A DNA stretch of 64,000 bases from Sphingomonas sp. G-3-2-10 (GCF_012927115.1 NZ_JABBFY010000001.1:434001-498000); one strand, 5' to 3'. Positions 17,080 through 26,478 are shown, numbered from the stretch's first letter. The notes: generated from the letters alone by a model not told the origin. A program made the numbers and translations.

Positions 17080-17168
17080 GGGAGTCGGGCGGACGTGGTC
17101 GTCGCCAACTTGGTCAGATCCGGAAGGAAGCAGCCACAACGATTTCGCCGCGGGTCGTTCCGGCTCCC
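17080..17168 (+). ncRNA. ffs: Signal recognition particle RNA (bacterial small type)
   Basis: The conserved apical domain is unmistakable at about 17113-17134: GGTCAGATCCGGAAGGAAGC followed by AGCC, with the GGAA tetraloop. Flanking arms pair back to GGGAG at 17080 and CTCCC at 17164, giving a hairpin of about 90-100 nt, the size of small bacterial SRP RNA. Exact ends are approximate. It binds Ffh (encoded at 57811) and directs ribosomes to FtsY (51892). Position just upstream of dnaX is common in alphaproteobacteria. Long frames crossing this region are not genes. Confidence 0.92.
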
Positions 17169-17343
17169 ACCGCGCGCTGCCGAGATTTAGCGAAGCCAAA
17201 GCGATGCCGCGAAGCGCGCGCGGCTGGCGACGCGGAAAGCGCCGACCGACGACGCGGCTTTGCCGTGGCGCTGCCCGATCTCCCCAGAAACCTGTTCGAC
17301 TTGCTTCGACACGAGGCTTTTCCGCCGCTAGGAAAGGTCCAAG

Positions 17344-18966
17344 ATGAGCGACGAATCTTCCTTCGATCTTGGCGAACCGCCCCAGCCGCACAAGCCGGAG
17401 GCATATCGCGTCCTTGCGCGCAAATACCGGCCACAGACCTTTTCCGAGCTGATCGGGCAGGATGCGATGGTCACCACGCTGGGCAATGCGATCAAGCGTG
17501 ACCGGCTGGCCCATGCGTTCCTGCTGACTGGCGTGCGCGGGGTGGGCAAGACCTCGACGGCGCGGCTGATTGCCAAGGCGCTGAACTGCATCGGGCCGGA
17601 CGGGCAGGGCGGGCCGACGATCGATCCGTGCGGCGTGTGCGAGCCGTGCCGCGCCATCGCCGAGGGGCGCCATATCGACGTGATCGAGATGGACGCGGCC
17701 TCGCATACCGGCATCGACGATATCCGCGAGATCATCGAGGCGTCGCGCTATTCGGCGGTCTCGGCGCGCTACAAGATCTACATCATCGACGAAGTCCATA
17801 TGCTGTCCAAGGCCGCGTTCAACGGCCTGCTCAAGACGCTTGAGGAGCCGCCGGCGCATGTGAAATTCCTGTTCGCCACTACGGAGGTGAACAAGGTGCC
17901 GGTGACGGTGCTGTCGCGGTGCCAGCGGTTCGATCTGCGCCGGATCGGCGCGGACAAGCTCGCCGCGCATTTCGCCTATGTCTGCGAAGCCGAAGGCGTC
18001 GAGGCCGAGCCCGAGGCGCTGATGCTGGTTGCGCGTGCTGCCGAAGGATCGGCGCGTGACGGACTGTCGATTCTCGATCAGGCGATCGCGCATGCGGGGA
18101 TCGAAGGCGACAAGGTTCGCGCCGATGTGGTGCGCACGATGCTCGGCCTGTCCGATCGCGGCGCGATCCGCGATCTGTTCGGGCTGTTGCTGAGCGGCGA
18201 TGCGCCTGCCGCGCTGGCGTCGCTGCGCGGGCAATATGATCTGGGCGTCGATCCCCAGGCGGTGCTTCGCACGCTGCTGGAGACGGTCCATGCCACCACG
18301 CTGATCAAGCTGGGCACCGAGGCCAATCCGGCGCAATCGGCCGAGGAAGTGAAGGCTCTGGAGCGCTGGGCGGCGGGCTTGAGCTTCCCGATGCTGCACC
18401 GGCTGTGGCAGCTGATCCTGCGCGGCCATGACGAAGTGGCGCGCGCGGTGCTGCCGATCGAAGCGGCGGAGATGGCGCTGCTGCGCGTGATCCATGCCTC
18501 GCAGCTTCCCGATCCGGGCGAACTGGCGAAACAGATCGCCAGCGGGGCGATCACGGTGGGCGCCGCCGCGTCCCCGGCTGCGGCCGCCAGCGCCGAGCCG
18601 GCGATGCCGCGTGACATGGCAGAACTGGCGCAGCATCTCGAGACCAACAACCGCTACAGCCTTGCCGAGCAGGTCCGCCACCTGCTCCGCCCGATCCGCT
18701 TCGACGGAACCGAGGTCGAATTCGCGTCGACCCGGCCGCTGCCGATCGATTTCGTCCGCGAACTTTCGGCGGCGATGCGCGAAACCACCGGCAAGAACTG
18801 GAAATTGCTCACCGGATCGGACACGAGCGGAAAGACGTTACGCGAGATCGAGGCGGAGAATGCCGCCGCCGAGCGCAATGCTGTGCTGAGCTCGCCACTG
18901 GTGGCGGCAGCATTGGAAGCCTTTCCGGATGCCGAGCTGATCGGCTGGACCAAGACAGGAAGTTGA
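17344..18966 (+). CDS. dnaX: DNA polymerase III subunit gamma/tau
   Basis: A 540-residue clamp-loader ATPase. The Walker A motif is GVRGVGKTST, four cysteines of the zinc module include CGVCEPC, and the Walker B and following region read IYIIDEVHMLSKAAFN, then LKTLEEPP. The C-terminal third is the tau-type region that contacts the replicase. It is followed by ybaB after one base, the usual dnaX-ybaB pairing. I did not see a clear slippage heptamer for a short gamma form. Confidence 0.95.
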   Translation: MSDESSFDLGEPPQPHKPEAYRVLARKYRPQTFSELIGQDAMVTTLGNAIKRDRLAHAFLLTGVRGVGKTSTARLIAKALNCIGPDGQGGPTIDPCGVCEPCRAIAEGRHIDVIEMDAASHTGIDDIREIIEASRYSAVSARYKIYIIDEVHMLSKAAFNGLLKTLEEPPAHVKFLFATTEVNKVPVTVLSRCQRFDLRRIGADKLAAHFAYVCEAEGVEAEPEALMLVARAAEGSARDGLSILDQAIAHAGIEGDKVRADVVRTMLGLSDRGAIRDLFGLLLSGDAPAALASLRGQYDLGVDPQAVLRTLLETVHATTLIKLGTEANPAQSAEEVKALERWAAGLSFPMLHRLWQLILRGHDEVARAVLPIEAAEMALLRVIHASQLPDPGELAKQIASGAITVGAAASPAAAASAEPAMPRDMAELAQHLETNNRYSLAEQVRHLLRPIRFDGTEVEFASTRPLPIDFVRELSAAMRETTGKNWKLLTGSDTSGKTLREIEAENAAAERNAVLSSPLVAAALEAFPDAELIGWTKTGS

Positions 18967-18967
18967 A

Positions 18968-19291
18968 ATGAAGAGCCTCGAAGACATCATGGCAATGGCG
19001 CAGAACGTCCAGGCCGAGCTGACCAAGGCGCAGGCCAATCTCGATACGATCGAGGTCGAGGGCGTCTCGGGCGGCGGGCTGGTCAAGGTCCGCGCCTCGG
19101 CCAAGGGCCGTATCCTCGGCATGGATATCGACGATTCGCTGATGAACGTTTCCGAAAAGGGCATGCTTGAGGATCTGCTGGCTGCCGCGTTCAACGATGC
19201 GCGCGCCAAGGCCGATGCCGCGTCGCAGGAAGCGATGGGCAAGATGACCGCGGGCCTGCCGCTGCCGCCGGGGTTCAAGCTGCCCTTCTGA
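18968..19291 (+). CDS. YbaB/EbfC family nucleoid-associated protein
   Basis: A 107-residue protein with a helical N-terminus (MAQNVQAELTKAQANLDTIE) and the conserved GGGLVKVRASAKG strand region. Family members bind DNA as dimers and co-occur with dnaX and recR. It begins one base after the dnaX stop, so the genes are co-transcribed. recR does not follow here. Confidence 0.93.
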   Translation: MKSLEDIMAMAQNVQAELTKAQANLDTIEVEGVSGGGLVKVRASAKGRILGMDIDDSLMNVSEKGMLEDLLAAAFNDARAKADAASQEAMGKMTAGLPLPPGFKLPF

Positions 19292-19355
19292 GGCGGGTGG
19301 AACCATCGGTCGGCCCTCTCGGTTGCTGCAGGCAGTATATCGAGGAGGACTATAA

Positions 19356-19676
19356 ATGGTGGATCGTGTGACCGAGCGTTCGGACGGTGTGACCGCCGAA
19401 CGCGTAACCGAACATGACAGCGGCGGCGGCACGGTGATCGTGGAGCGCCGCGGCGGTGGCGGCGGCGCGGGCATCCTGATCGCGGTGATCCTGCTGATCG
19501 CGGTGGCGGCCGGCGCATTCTACCTGTTCAATCAGGGCCAGAACGATGCGATCCGCACCGATGCGATCAGCGACGCCGCAAAGGGCGTCGAGAGGGCGGC
19601 CGACAAGGTGGGCGACACCGCCGAAAAGGCCGGCGACGCGATCAGCACCGGCGGGACCGAGAAGAAGAAGGAATAG
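19356..19676 (+). CDS. Hypothetical single-pass membrane protein
   Basis: A 106-residue protein: a polar N-terminus with repeated TERxD-like words, a glycine patch, one transmembrane helix (about residues 38-57), then a periplasmic or cytoplasmic tail of short repeats (AAKGVERAADKVGDTAEKAG) ending in KKKE. The tail looks like an amphipathic helix. AGGAGG just upstream supports the start. No family recognised. Confidence 0.7.
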   Translation: MVDRVTERSDGVTAERVTEHDSGGGTVIVERRGGGGGAGILIAVILLIAVAAGAFYLFNQGQNDAIRTDAISDAAKGVERAADKVGDTAEKAGDAISTGGTEKKKE

Positions 19677-19682
19677 CCGCGG

Positions 19683-20654
19683 CTATTTGAGGCAGGCGTC
19701 GAGCCCGTCGCCGCGCACCACGCCGATCCGTGCGGTGATCGAATTGCCATAGCGCCTGGTGAAGCCTTTCGGGTCGATCCCGGCGCGTTTCTTTGGCAGC
19801 GGCAGGACCGCAGCGATCTGCGCGGCTTCGCGCGGCGTCAGTTTCGAGGCATCGTGCCTGAAATAGCGCTGTGAACCCGCGTTCACGCCATAGGTGCCGA
19901 TCCCGGTCTCCGCGACGTTGAGATAGACTTCCATGATCCGCCGCTTGCCCCAGATATTTTCGATCAGGACGGTGAAATATGCCTCCAGTCCCTTGCGGAA
20001 ATAGCCGCCGCCCTGCCACAGGAAGACGTTCTTGGCGGTCTGCTGGCTGATCGTCGAGCCGCCCCGGATGGTCTTCTTGCCGGTGGCGTTGCGCGCCGCG
20101 GCGGCGGCGATGGCGCGATAGTCGAACCCGCCATGCTGACAGAAGCGCGCATCCTCGGCGGCGATCGCTGCGCGAGCCATGTTGGGCGAGATTTCGTCGA
20201 GCGACATCCAGTCCTTGGTCACGCCATTGCCCGCGAAGATGTCGCCGATCATCGTCCAGGTGACCGGCGGCGGGACGAAGCGGAAGATCACCACCATCAG
20301 CACCGAAACGAGTACGAAGCCGCCAATGCCCTTGGCCGCCCAGATGCCGATCCGTGCAGCCCAGCCACGGCGCTTGCGCGGCGGTTTGATCGGCTCGATG
20401 TCGGGTAGCGGGGGCTTGCCAAGCGGGGTCGGGACAGCGGCGGGGGGCCAGCCCTGTGGCGTCGAGACCTGGATCGTCGAGGCCACCGCAGGCCGTTGCG
20501 GGGGCAGGGGGTCATGATCGAACCCCGGCTCGTCATAGGTTTCGAAGGGCGGTTCGGCGGGTTCGAACGGTTCGATCGCCGGTTGCGCCCAAACCGGCTT
20601 TTCCGGCTCGGAGGGCAGCTTGCGGTCTTCGTCGTCGCCGTTCGGTTCGCTCAT
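19683..20654 (-). CDS. mtgA: Monofunctional biosynthetic peptidoglycan transglycosylase
   Basis: A 323-residue GT51 glycosyltransferase. An N-terminal proline-rich cytoplasmic tail of about 95 residues precedes one membrane helix. The catalytic glutamate lies in AAEDARFCQHGGFD, followed by RGGSTISQQTAKN, then KRRIMEVYLN and GVNAGSQRYF, the standard motif series. There is no penicillin-binding transpeptidase domain, so it polymerises glycan strands only. The long N-terminal tail is more extended than in E. coli MtgA. It converges on the membrane protein gene at 19676. Confidence 0.93.
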   Translation of the reverse strand: MSEPNGDDEDRKLPSEPEKPVWAQPAIEPFEPAEPPFETYDEPGFDHDPLPPQRPAVASTIQVSTPQGWPPAAVPTPLGKPPLPDIEPIKPPRKRRGWAARIGIWAAKGIGGFVLVSVLMVVIFRFVPPPVTWTMIGDIFAGNGVTKDWMSLDEISPNMARAAIAAEDARFCQHGGFDYRAIAAAAARNATGKKTIRGGSTISQQTAKNVFLWQGGGYFRKGLEAYFTVLIENIWGKRRIMEVYLNVAETGIGTYGVNAGSQRYFRHDASKLTPREAAQIAAVLPLPKKRAGIDPKGFTRRYGNSITARIGVVRGDGLDACLK

Positions 20655-20723
20655 GCAACGTCATGTGCCGCGCCGGAGCGCGGGGAGCAACCTGGGTTAA
20701 GCGTTAACACGTCCCGTTGCGGC

Positions 20724-21353
20724 TTAGATGAGCGGCGTGCCGTCGTCGGGGCAGTAACGCGTGTCCGCGGGCAGGCCCTTGCCGCATTGCGGGCAGTTTA
20801 CGAGCGGTCCGGACGGCGCGCCGGACATCCTGCTGCGCACGCGTTCCTCGACTTCGGCGCCGCGGCCGCTGAACGCCAGCCAGGCCATCACGCCGGCAGT
20901 CAGCAGGGCGAGGATCGCGAGCCAATAGCCGAACTGCCAGTCGATCTGGATCATCGCCAGCGCGGCGTCGCTCATTTCGTTGCGCTGGCCGCCATTCTTC
21001 TTCGCGGCTTCGGCGAGGATGGTGGACTTGCTGTATTTCAGCGTGCCTGCCCAGATGAGGACCAAGGCGCCGACCGAAGTGCCGATCAGCGCCGCGGCCT
21101 TTTGCCGGGTCTGTGGTGTGAAGGCGATCGCAAGGCCGATGGCCACGGCGATCAATGCGAGCAGGATCAGATAGTTGATCTCACCCGCGCCGGGTGTCCG
21201 CTCGGTATTGGGAAGTTCGGAGGTGAAGCGGCCGAATGCGATACCAAAGCCGGTAGCGCTGACGATCTTCGTGCCGGAGCAGGAAACGGTGAGCCAGGGC
21301 AGGACGAACGCGACCAGCGCGATGCCCTTTGGAATCCGGATCCACTTCCACAT
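20724..21353 (-). CDS. Hypothetical membrane protein with C-terminal zinc ribbon
   Basis: A 209-residue protein starting MWKWIRIPKG at the ATG preceded by GGGAGGGG. It has an N-terminal hydrophobic segment, two or three further helices in the middle, and at the extreme C-terminus a small zinc ribbon (CPQCGKGLP, then YCPDDG). One of the four ribbon positions is an aspartate pair instead of CxxC, so metal binding may be incomplete. Function unknown. Confidence 0.72.
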   Translation of the reverse strand: MWKWIRIPKGIALVAFVLPWLTVSCSGTKIVSATGFGIAFGRFTSELPNTERTPGAGEINYLILLALIAVAIGLAIAFTPQTRQKAAALIGTSVGALVLIWAGTLKYSKSTILAEAAKKNGGQRNEMSDAALAMIQIDWQFGYWLAILALLTAGVMAWLAFSGRGAEVEERVRSRMSGAPSGPLVNCPQCGKGLPADTRYCPDDGTPLI

Positions 21354-21396
21354 GGGCTGCCCCTCCCGCCACTGACGGGAGGAAGCTATGCCCATA

Positions 21397-22299
21397 TCAG
21401 ACGGTCAGCAACCGCTTCTCGCCCGCGAGGCGCATCATCGCCTTCTGGAGCTTTTCGAAGGCGCGGACCTCGATCTGGCGAACGCGCTCGCGCGACACGC
21501 CATAGACCTGCGAGAGTTCCTCGAGGGTCTTGGGATCGTCGGTCAGGCGGCGCTCGGTCAGGATGTACTTCTCGCGCTCGTTCAGGTCGTCCATCGCCGA
21601 CACGAGCATCTCGTGACGGACATCGGCTTCCTGAGCTTCGGCGACGACTTCGTCCTGCAGGGCGCTGTCGTCCTGCAGCCAATCCTGCCACTGACCCTCG
21701 CCATCCTCGCGCATCGGCACGTTGAGCGAGGTGTCCCCGCCCATCGCCATGCGGCGGTTCATCGAGGTAACTTCCTCCTCGGTCACGCCCAGATCGGTGG
21801 CGATCTTGGCGAGATGCTCGGGGGACAGGTCGCCATCCTCGAACGCGTCGAGCTTGGCCTTCATCCTGCGCAAGTTGAAGAAGAGCTTCTTCTGCGCGGC
21901 GGTGGTGCCCATCTTCACGAGCGACCAGCTGCGCAGGATGAATTCCTGAATCGAGGCGCGGATCCACCACATGGCGTAGGTCGCCAGGCGGAAGCCCCGA
22001 TCGGGCTCGAACTTCTTCACGCCCTGCATCAGGCCGATATTGCCTTCGGAGATCAGCTCCGAGACAGGCAGGCCATAGCCGCGATAGCCCATCGCGATCT
22101 TCGCCACGAGGCGCAGATGCGAGGTCACCAGCTGAGCTGCGGCCTCGGGGTCGCCATGCTCCTGAAACCGCTTTGCAAGCATGTATTCCTGCTCCGGCTG
22201 GAGCAGGGGAAACTTCTTGATCTCAGCCAGATAGCGGTTGAGGCTCGCCTCACCGCCAAGCGCGGGGATCGTCGCCGGGACGTTGCTTCCGCTAGCCAT
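21397..22299 (-). CDS. rpoH: RNA polymerase heat-shock sigma factor RpoH
   Basis: A 300-residue group 3 sigma-70 protein. Region 2 reads NRYLAEIKKFPLLQPEQE through EGNIGLMQGVKKFEPDRGFR and TYAMWWIRASIQEFILRSW. The RpoH box is QKKLFFNLRRMKAKL. Region 4 has LGVSRERVRQIEVRA-type helix-turn-helix (VYGVSRERVRQIEVRAFEKL). The ATG at 22299, spaced correctly from GGGAGAAG, is preferred over a GTG two codons upstream. It should direct transcription of chaperone and protease genes. Confidence 0.95.
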   Translation of the reverse strand: MASGSNVPATIPALGGEASLNRYLAEIKKFPLLQPEQEYMLAKRFQEHGDPEAAAQLVTSHLRLVAKIAMGYRGYGLPVSELISEGNIGLMQGVKKFEPDRGFRLATYAMWWIRASIQEFILRSWSLVKMGTTAAQKKLFFNLRRMKAKLDAFEDGDLSPEHLAKIATDLGVTEEEVTSMNRRMAMGGDTSLNVPMREDGEGQWQDWLQDDSALQDEVVAEAQEADVRHEMLVSAMDDLNEREKYILTERRLTDDPKTLEELSQVYGVSRERVRQIEVRAFEKLQKAMMRLAGEKRLLTV

Positions 22300-22368
22300 G
22301 ATCACTTCTCCCTTTCACTGGGCCGACCGCCTTGCCCCCTGTATAGGCGGGCATCGGTCTGCCGAAAA

Positions 22369-23322
22369 TCATACGATGAGGTTATCGAACAGTTCCTGCA
22401 TATCTGCAGGGATTTCGCTTTCGAACGCCAAAGCGTGGCTTTTCACGGGGTGGATGAACCCCAGACGAGCCGCGTGCAAGGCCTGGCGTTTGAAATTCAA
22501 GGTTTCCAAAACTTGCCGGTGCGACTTGCGGGTGCTGCCATACACCGGGTCGCCGAGTAGCGGATGGCCGATGGATGCCATGTGAACGCGGACCTGATGC
22601 GTGCGGCCCGTCTCGAGCCGGCATTCCACCATTTCCGCGTCCCGAAGCTGGTGAAGTCTGCGCCAGTGCGTGATGGCGTGCTTCCCCTGGCTCTCCCCGA
22701 CGATCGCCATCTTCTTGCGATTTGCCGAGGAGCGGCCGAGCCGGGCCTCGATTCTTCCTTCCGAACTCGTCAGGCGGCCCGCGACGATCGCCTTGTAGCG
22801 GCGGTCGATCGTGTGCGCCTTGAACTGTTCGGCCAGGCCGACATGGGTCCGGTCGGTCTTGGCCGCGACCATCAGGCCCGACGTATCCTTGTCGATCCGG
22901 TGGACGATCCCGGGCCGCGCGACTCCGCCGATGCCCGACAGGCTGCCGCGGCAATGATGAAGCAGCGCATTGACCAGCGTTCCGTCGAGATTGCCCGCCG
23001 CCGGATGGACGACGAGGCCCGCAGGTTTGTCGACGACGATCAGATGTTCGTCCTCGAACACGATGTTGAGAGGGATATCCTGCGCTTCGTTGTGCGCGGG
23101 TTCCGGATTGGGGATCGTCACGCTGAACAGTGCGCCGCCCGCCGCCTTCTTCTTCGCGTCGCGGACCAGCCCTTCGGGGCCGGAGACCTGACCTGCGGCG
23201 ATCAGTACCTTCAAGCGTTCACGTGAAAGGATCGGCAGCGCATCGGCAAGCGCGCGATCGAGACGCCAGCCATCGGCGGCGTCTGAAATGCGTGCTTCGT
23301 GCGTAGTAACCCCCCGGTCCAT
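22369..23322 (-). CDS. rluD: RluD-like 23S rRNA pseudouridine synthase
   Basis: A 317-residue RluA-family enzyme. An N-terminal S4-like RNA-binding domain (LSRERLKVLIAAGQV) precedes the catalytic domain with the active Asp in HRIDKDTSGLMV. The C-terminal motif region is LETGRTHQVRVHM and HPLLGDPVYG. It should make pseudouridines in helix 69 of 23S rRNA, inferred from similarity to RluD. ATG 23322 was chosen; the longer frame upstream runs through the divergent M67 gene. Only 7 bp separate the two divergent starts. Confidence 0.9.
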   Translation of the reverse strand: MDRGVTTHEARISDAADGWRLDRALADALPILSRERLKVLIAAGQVSGPEGLVRDAKKKAAGGALFSVTIPNPEPAHNEAQDIPLNIVFEDEHLIVVDKPAGLVVHPAAGNLDGTLVNALLHHCRGSLSGIGGVARPGIVHRIDKDTSGLMVAAKTDRTHVGLAEQFKAHTIDRRYKAIVAGRLTSSEGRIEARLGRSSANRKKMAIVGESQGKHAITHWRRLHQLRDAEMVECRLETGRTHQVRVHMASIGHPLLGDPVYGSTRKSHRQVLETLNFKRQALHAARLGFIHPVKSHALAFESEIPADMQELFDNLIV

Positions 23323-23329
23323 TATGTAG

Positions 23330-23746
23330 ATGAAGATGGGTATGCGGTGTTGGATTTCAAGGTGCGTTGCCGAGATAATACGGCAGGAATCGCAAGCTGC
23401 CGCGCCGTGCGAGGCGTGCGGATTGCTGTTCGGAAACGCGGACGAAATCACCGATTCTCAAGCTACTGAAAACGTATCGGAAAATCCCGAGATACGGTTT
23501 GAGATCGATCCGCGCGCGCTGTTCGCCGCGCTGCGGGCCGAACGGAATGGCGGGCCGGCGCTGGCCGGATACTGGCATTCGCACCCCAGCGGCGACGCGA
23601 CGCCATCGGCCACCGATGCGGCGATGGCCGCGCCCGACGGGAAGCTGTGGCTGATCGTGGCTGGCGGCGCGATCGCTGCGTGGCGCGCGGGGGAGAGCGG
23701 GCTGCACGGGCGGTTCGAACGGGTGGACATCGGCATCCGCGACTGA
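23330..23746 (+). CDS. M67 (JAMM/Mov34) family metallopeptidase
   Basis: A protein of up to 138 residues with the JAMM zinc motif HSHPSGDATPSATDAAMA (H-x-H, seven residues, S-x-x-D) and CEACGLLFG near the N-terminus. Prokaryotic relatives remove sulfur-carrier tails or cleave isopeptide bonds. Three ATGs (23330, 23336, 23342) are possible starts and none has a strong ribosome site; the last fits the family N-terminus best. It is divergent from rluD. Confidence 0.82.
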   Translation: MKMGMRCWISRCVAEIIRQESQAAAPCEACGLLFGNADEITDSQATENVSENPEIRFEIDPRALFAALRAERNGGPALAGYWHSHPSGDATPSATDAAMAAPDGKLWLIVAGGAIAAWRAGESGLHGRFERVDIGIRD

Positions 23747-23878
23747 CGGGACACCCCAATCGGGGATTGCCCATTCTTGATAGATGCACAAACGAACAGA
23801 TTGAATTATCCTCCATTTGAAGGATGCGGCGCGCGTGCGGCTGATCGAGAGATGCGCGGTCCCGAGGGGAGAGTATCG

Positions 23879-25165
23879 ATGTTGAAGCGGGTGATCGGAA
23901 TCGCAGTCGCCGGGATATTGGCGTGGGCCGTGCCGGCGATGGCGCAGCCATCGACCTGGTCGCCCGCGCTGGGCAATAAATGCGCGGCGAACGACGCCGC
24001 GGCGTGCTGGACGCTGGGTGAATCGCTGCTCAAGGGCAATGGCGTGGCGGCCAGTCCGGTGAAGGCCGTTGCCGCTTTCGTCCGGGCCTGTGACCTCGGC
24101 GTTGCCGAGGCCTGCTATATCGCCGCCACGCGCACCGATTTCGAAAAGCGTGGCGATGCCGCAGGCGCACGCATTCTGTTCGTCAAAGGTTGCGAAGCGG
24201 GCTTGGGTTCGTCCTGCCTCTCGTCCGGCATCTACACCGAATCCGGCTGGGGCGGGGCGAAGGATTATCCGCGCGCGCTGATGTTCTACGAACGCGGCTG
24301 CGCGCTGCGCGACGGCGAGAGCTGCCGCTATCTCAGCCAGATCTGGGCGTTCGGCGAGCCGATCAACGGAACGCGCACCGATGGCCGCAAGACGCTCGAC
24401 TGGTCGGTGAAGGGCTGCAACATCGGCGACGGACCGTCCTGCGTGACGGCGGCGTGGCTCTATGCCGGGAATATGGGGATCGGTTACGATCAGCCGGCGG
24501 GCGAGCGCTATGCCCGGATGGGCTGCAGCCTCGACCATGCCGATAGCTGCTTCAACCTTGGTTACATGGTCTTCCAGCGCAAGGACTGGACCGCAGCGCG
24601 CAACAGCTATGCACGGTCGTGCCAGCTGCCCGGCGGACGCGATCAGGCCTCGGCGTGTCAGGAAGCGCGCAAGCTCGACGAGTTTCTCGCCCGCGACAAT
24701 GGCGAGCGCGCCCGGTGGGATGCGAAGCAGGCGGAGGGTGCGGCGCAGATCGACCGGTTGCTGGCGAGCGGCGACTATAACGGCGCGATGTACAAGGCGG
24801 CGTACGACATGGGCAGCATCCCGCAGGTCACCCGCATCCTGCTGGCGGCGAGTTCATCTGGCCGGCTGGCGCAGATCGACGACATCTACTTTGTCGCGTT
24901 CGAGACGTGGAACATCAGTTCGCAAGCGCGGATGATCGTGACATCCGAAAAGCGCCGCCGCGACGCGGCGCAGCGGCAGGCGGCTCGGCTGGCGCCTTCG
25001 GGCGGGGGCGGTTCGTCTTGGAGCTGGTCGGCTCCGTCGTCTTCGTCACTCTCGTCGGGCGGAACGACCTACACCGCGCCGAGGATCAGCGAGAGCGACA
25101 TCTATCGCAACGCCCGCGAGAACACGCGCACCACCTATTGCAACGCGGGCTGGGGCTGCCGCTGA
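23879..25165 (+). CDS. Secreted cysteine-rich Sel1-like repeat protein (paralogue 1)
   Basis: A 428-residue protein with a signal peptide (to about AMAQ, residue 22). It then has six or seven helical Sel1/Hcp-type repeats of about 36 residues, each with a cysteine pair spaced like ACDLGVAEACYIAA and GCEAGLGSSCLSSG. The cysteine pairs suggest disulfide-stapled repeats as in Helicobacter cysteine-rich proteins. A helical region, a Ser/Gly-rich linker and a conserved tail ARENTRTTYCNAGWGCR follow. GAGGGGAGAG supports the ATG. Likely periplasmic, mediating protein contacts; function unknown. Followed 23 bp later by its paralogue. Confidence 0.83.
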   Translation: MLKRVIGIAVAGILAWAVPAMAQPSTWSPALGNKCAANDAAACWTLGESLLKGNGVAASPVKAVAAFVRACDLGVAEACYIAATRTDFEKRGDAAGARILFVKGCEAGLGSSCLSSGIYTESGWGGAKDYPRALMFYERGCALRDGESCRYLSQIWAFGEPINGTRTDGRKTLDWSVKGCNIGDGPSCVTAAWLYAGNMGIGYDQPAGERYARMGCSLDHADSCFNLGYMVFQRKDWTAARNSYARSCQLPGGRDQASACQEARKLDEFLARDNGERARWDAKQAEGAAQIDRLLASGDYNGAMYKAAYDMGSIPQVTRILLAASSSGRLAQIDDIYFVAFETWNISSQARMIVTSEKRRRDAAQRQAARLAPSGGGGSSWSWSAPSSSSLSSGGTTYTAPRISESDIYRNARENTRTTYCNAGWGCR

Positions 25166-25188
25166 GCGGACAAAAAGGGAGACGGGCG

Positions 25189-26478
25189 ATGCTGAAGCAC
25201 ATGATCCGGGCGCTGGCGGCGGGCGCGCTGGCTTGGGCCCTGCCGGCAGTGGCGCAGCCCGCAGCACCTTCGACCTGGAACCCGACGCTCGACCGCAAAT
25301 GCACCGCGAAGGATGCCGTCGCCTGCTTCACGCTGGGCGAAACGCTGAGCGCCGGGCGAGGCGTGGCGAAGGACCCGGTCAAGGCGCTGGCCGCGTTCAG
25401 CCGGGCCTGCAATCTCGCGGTCGCCGAAGCCTGCTACATCGCCGCATCGCGCACCGCGAGCGGGGGCGACCAGAGCGCCGCCTTCGCGCTGTTCAAGAAA
25501 GGTTGCGAAGCGGGGCTGGGCGACAGCTGCCTCTCCGCCGCGATCCGTACCGAGAGCGGGCAGGGCGTTCCCGCAGATGTGCGGCTGGCGATGGCCTATT
25601 ACGAGCGCGCCTGCACGCTGCGCGAAGGCGACAGCTGCCATTATCTCGCGCAAATCTGGGCCAGCGGCGAGAAGGGCGAGAACCGCGTCGACGTGCGCAA
25701 GTCGATGCAGTTCGCGCAGATGGGTTGCACCGCCGCGCGCGCCGATTCCTGCGTGCTCGCCGGATGGCTGGCGCAAGGCAATCGGGGCTATCCCAAGAAC
25801 GAGGCGATCGCCGACCGCTATGCCCAGCTCGGCTGCAACATGAACCATCATGGCGGCTGCATGAACCTGGGCTATCTGGCCGGGGAGCGCCGAGACTGGC
25901 TGACCGCGAAGAAATGGTATGGCCGCGCCTGCGCGATCAATCGGGATCCGACAGCGTGCAAGGCCGAGCGCGATATCGACGGCTATCTGGCTGACAAGGC
26001 CCAGTCCGATGCGCAATGGGCGGAGTGGAACCGCAAGCAGGCGACGGGCAGGGCCGAAGTCGACCGCTTCCTGTCGGCGGGCAACTATGCCGGGGCGATC
26101 AACCATGCATCCTATGTGATGGGCAGCCCCGAGCAGGTGTCGCGCGTGCTGACCGCGGCGCAATCGGCGGGGCGGCTGGCCGAGATCGACGACATTTATT
26201 TCGTCTCGTTCGAGACCTGGCAGCTGACTCCGGCGGCGAATGCGCTGGTGCGGACCGAGAAGCGCAGCCGCGATCTGGCCGCGAGGCAAAGCGCGCGGAT
26301 TTCGCCTTCCTATGGCGGATCGAGCAGTTCGTGGAGCTGGACGCCGTCCTCGTCGTCAAGCTCCTCCTCGTCGAGCAGCTACACGCCGACGCCGCGGATC
26401 AGCGAGAGCGAAATCTACCGGAACGCCCGCGAGAATACGCGGAGCAGCTATTGCAATGCGGGCTGGGGCTGCCGCTAA
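25189..26478 (+). CDS. Secreted cysteine-rich Sel1-like repeat protein (paralogue 2)
   Basis: A 429-residue tandem paralogue of the previous gene, with the same order: signal peptide ending at AVAQPA, Sel1/Hcp-type repeats with paired cysteines (ACNLAVAEACYIAA, GCEAGLGDSCLSAA), a helical stretch, a linker with a run of serines, and the tail ISESEIYRNARENTR then CNAGWGCR. The repeats have diverged but the tail is nearly unchanged, so the tail is probably functionally constrained. Its stop overlaps the TonB-like gene stop in convergent orientation. Confidence 0.83.
   Translation: MLKHMIRALAAGALAWALPAVAQPAAPSTWNPTLDRKCTAKDAVACFTLGETLSAGRGVAKDPVKALAAFSRACNLAVAEACYIAASRTASGGDQSAAFALFKKGCEAGLGDSCLSAAIRTESGQGVPADVRLAMAYYERACTLREGDSCHYLAQIWASGEKGENRVDVRKSMQFAQMGCTAARADSCVLAGWLAQGNRGYPKNEAIADRYAQLGCNMNHHGGCMNLGYLAGERRDWLTAKKWYGRACAINRDPTACKAERDIDGYLADKAQSDAQWAEWNRKQATGRAEVDRFLSAGNYAGAINHASYVMGSPEQVSRVLTAAQSAGRLAEIDDIYFVSFETWQLTPAANALVRTEKRSRDLAARQSARISPSYGGSSSSWSWTPSSSSSSSSSSSYTPTPRISESEIYRNARENTRSSYCNAGWGCR

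Noticed and set aside
17016..17501. An open frame crossing the SRP RNA into dnaX
   Set aside because: It covers a structured RNA with an invariant core and overlaps dnaX out of frame.
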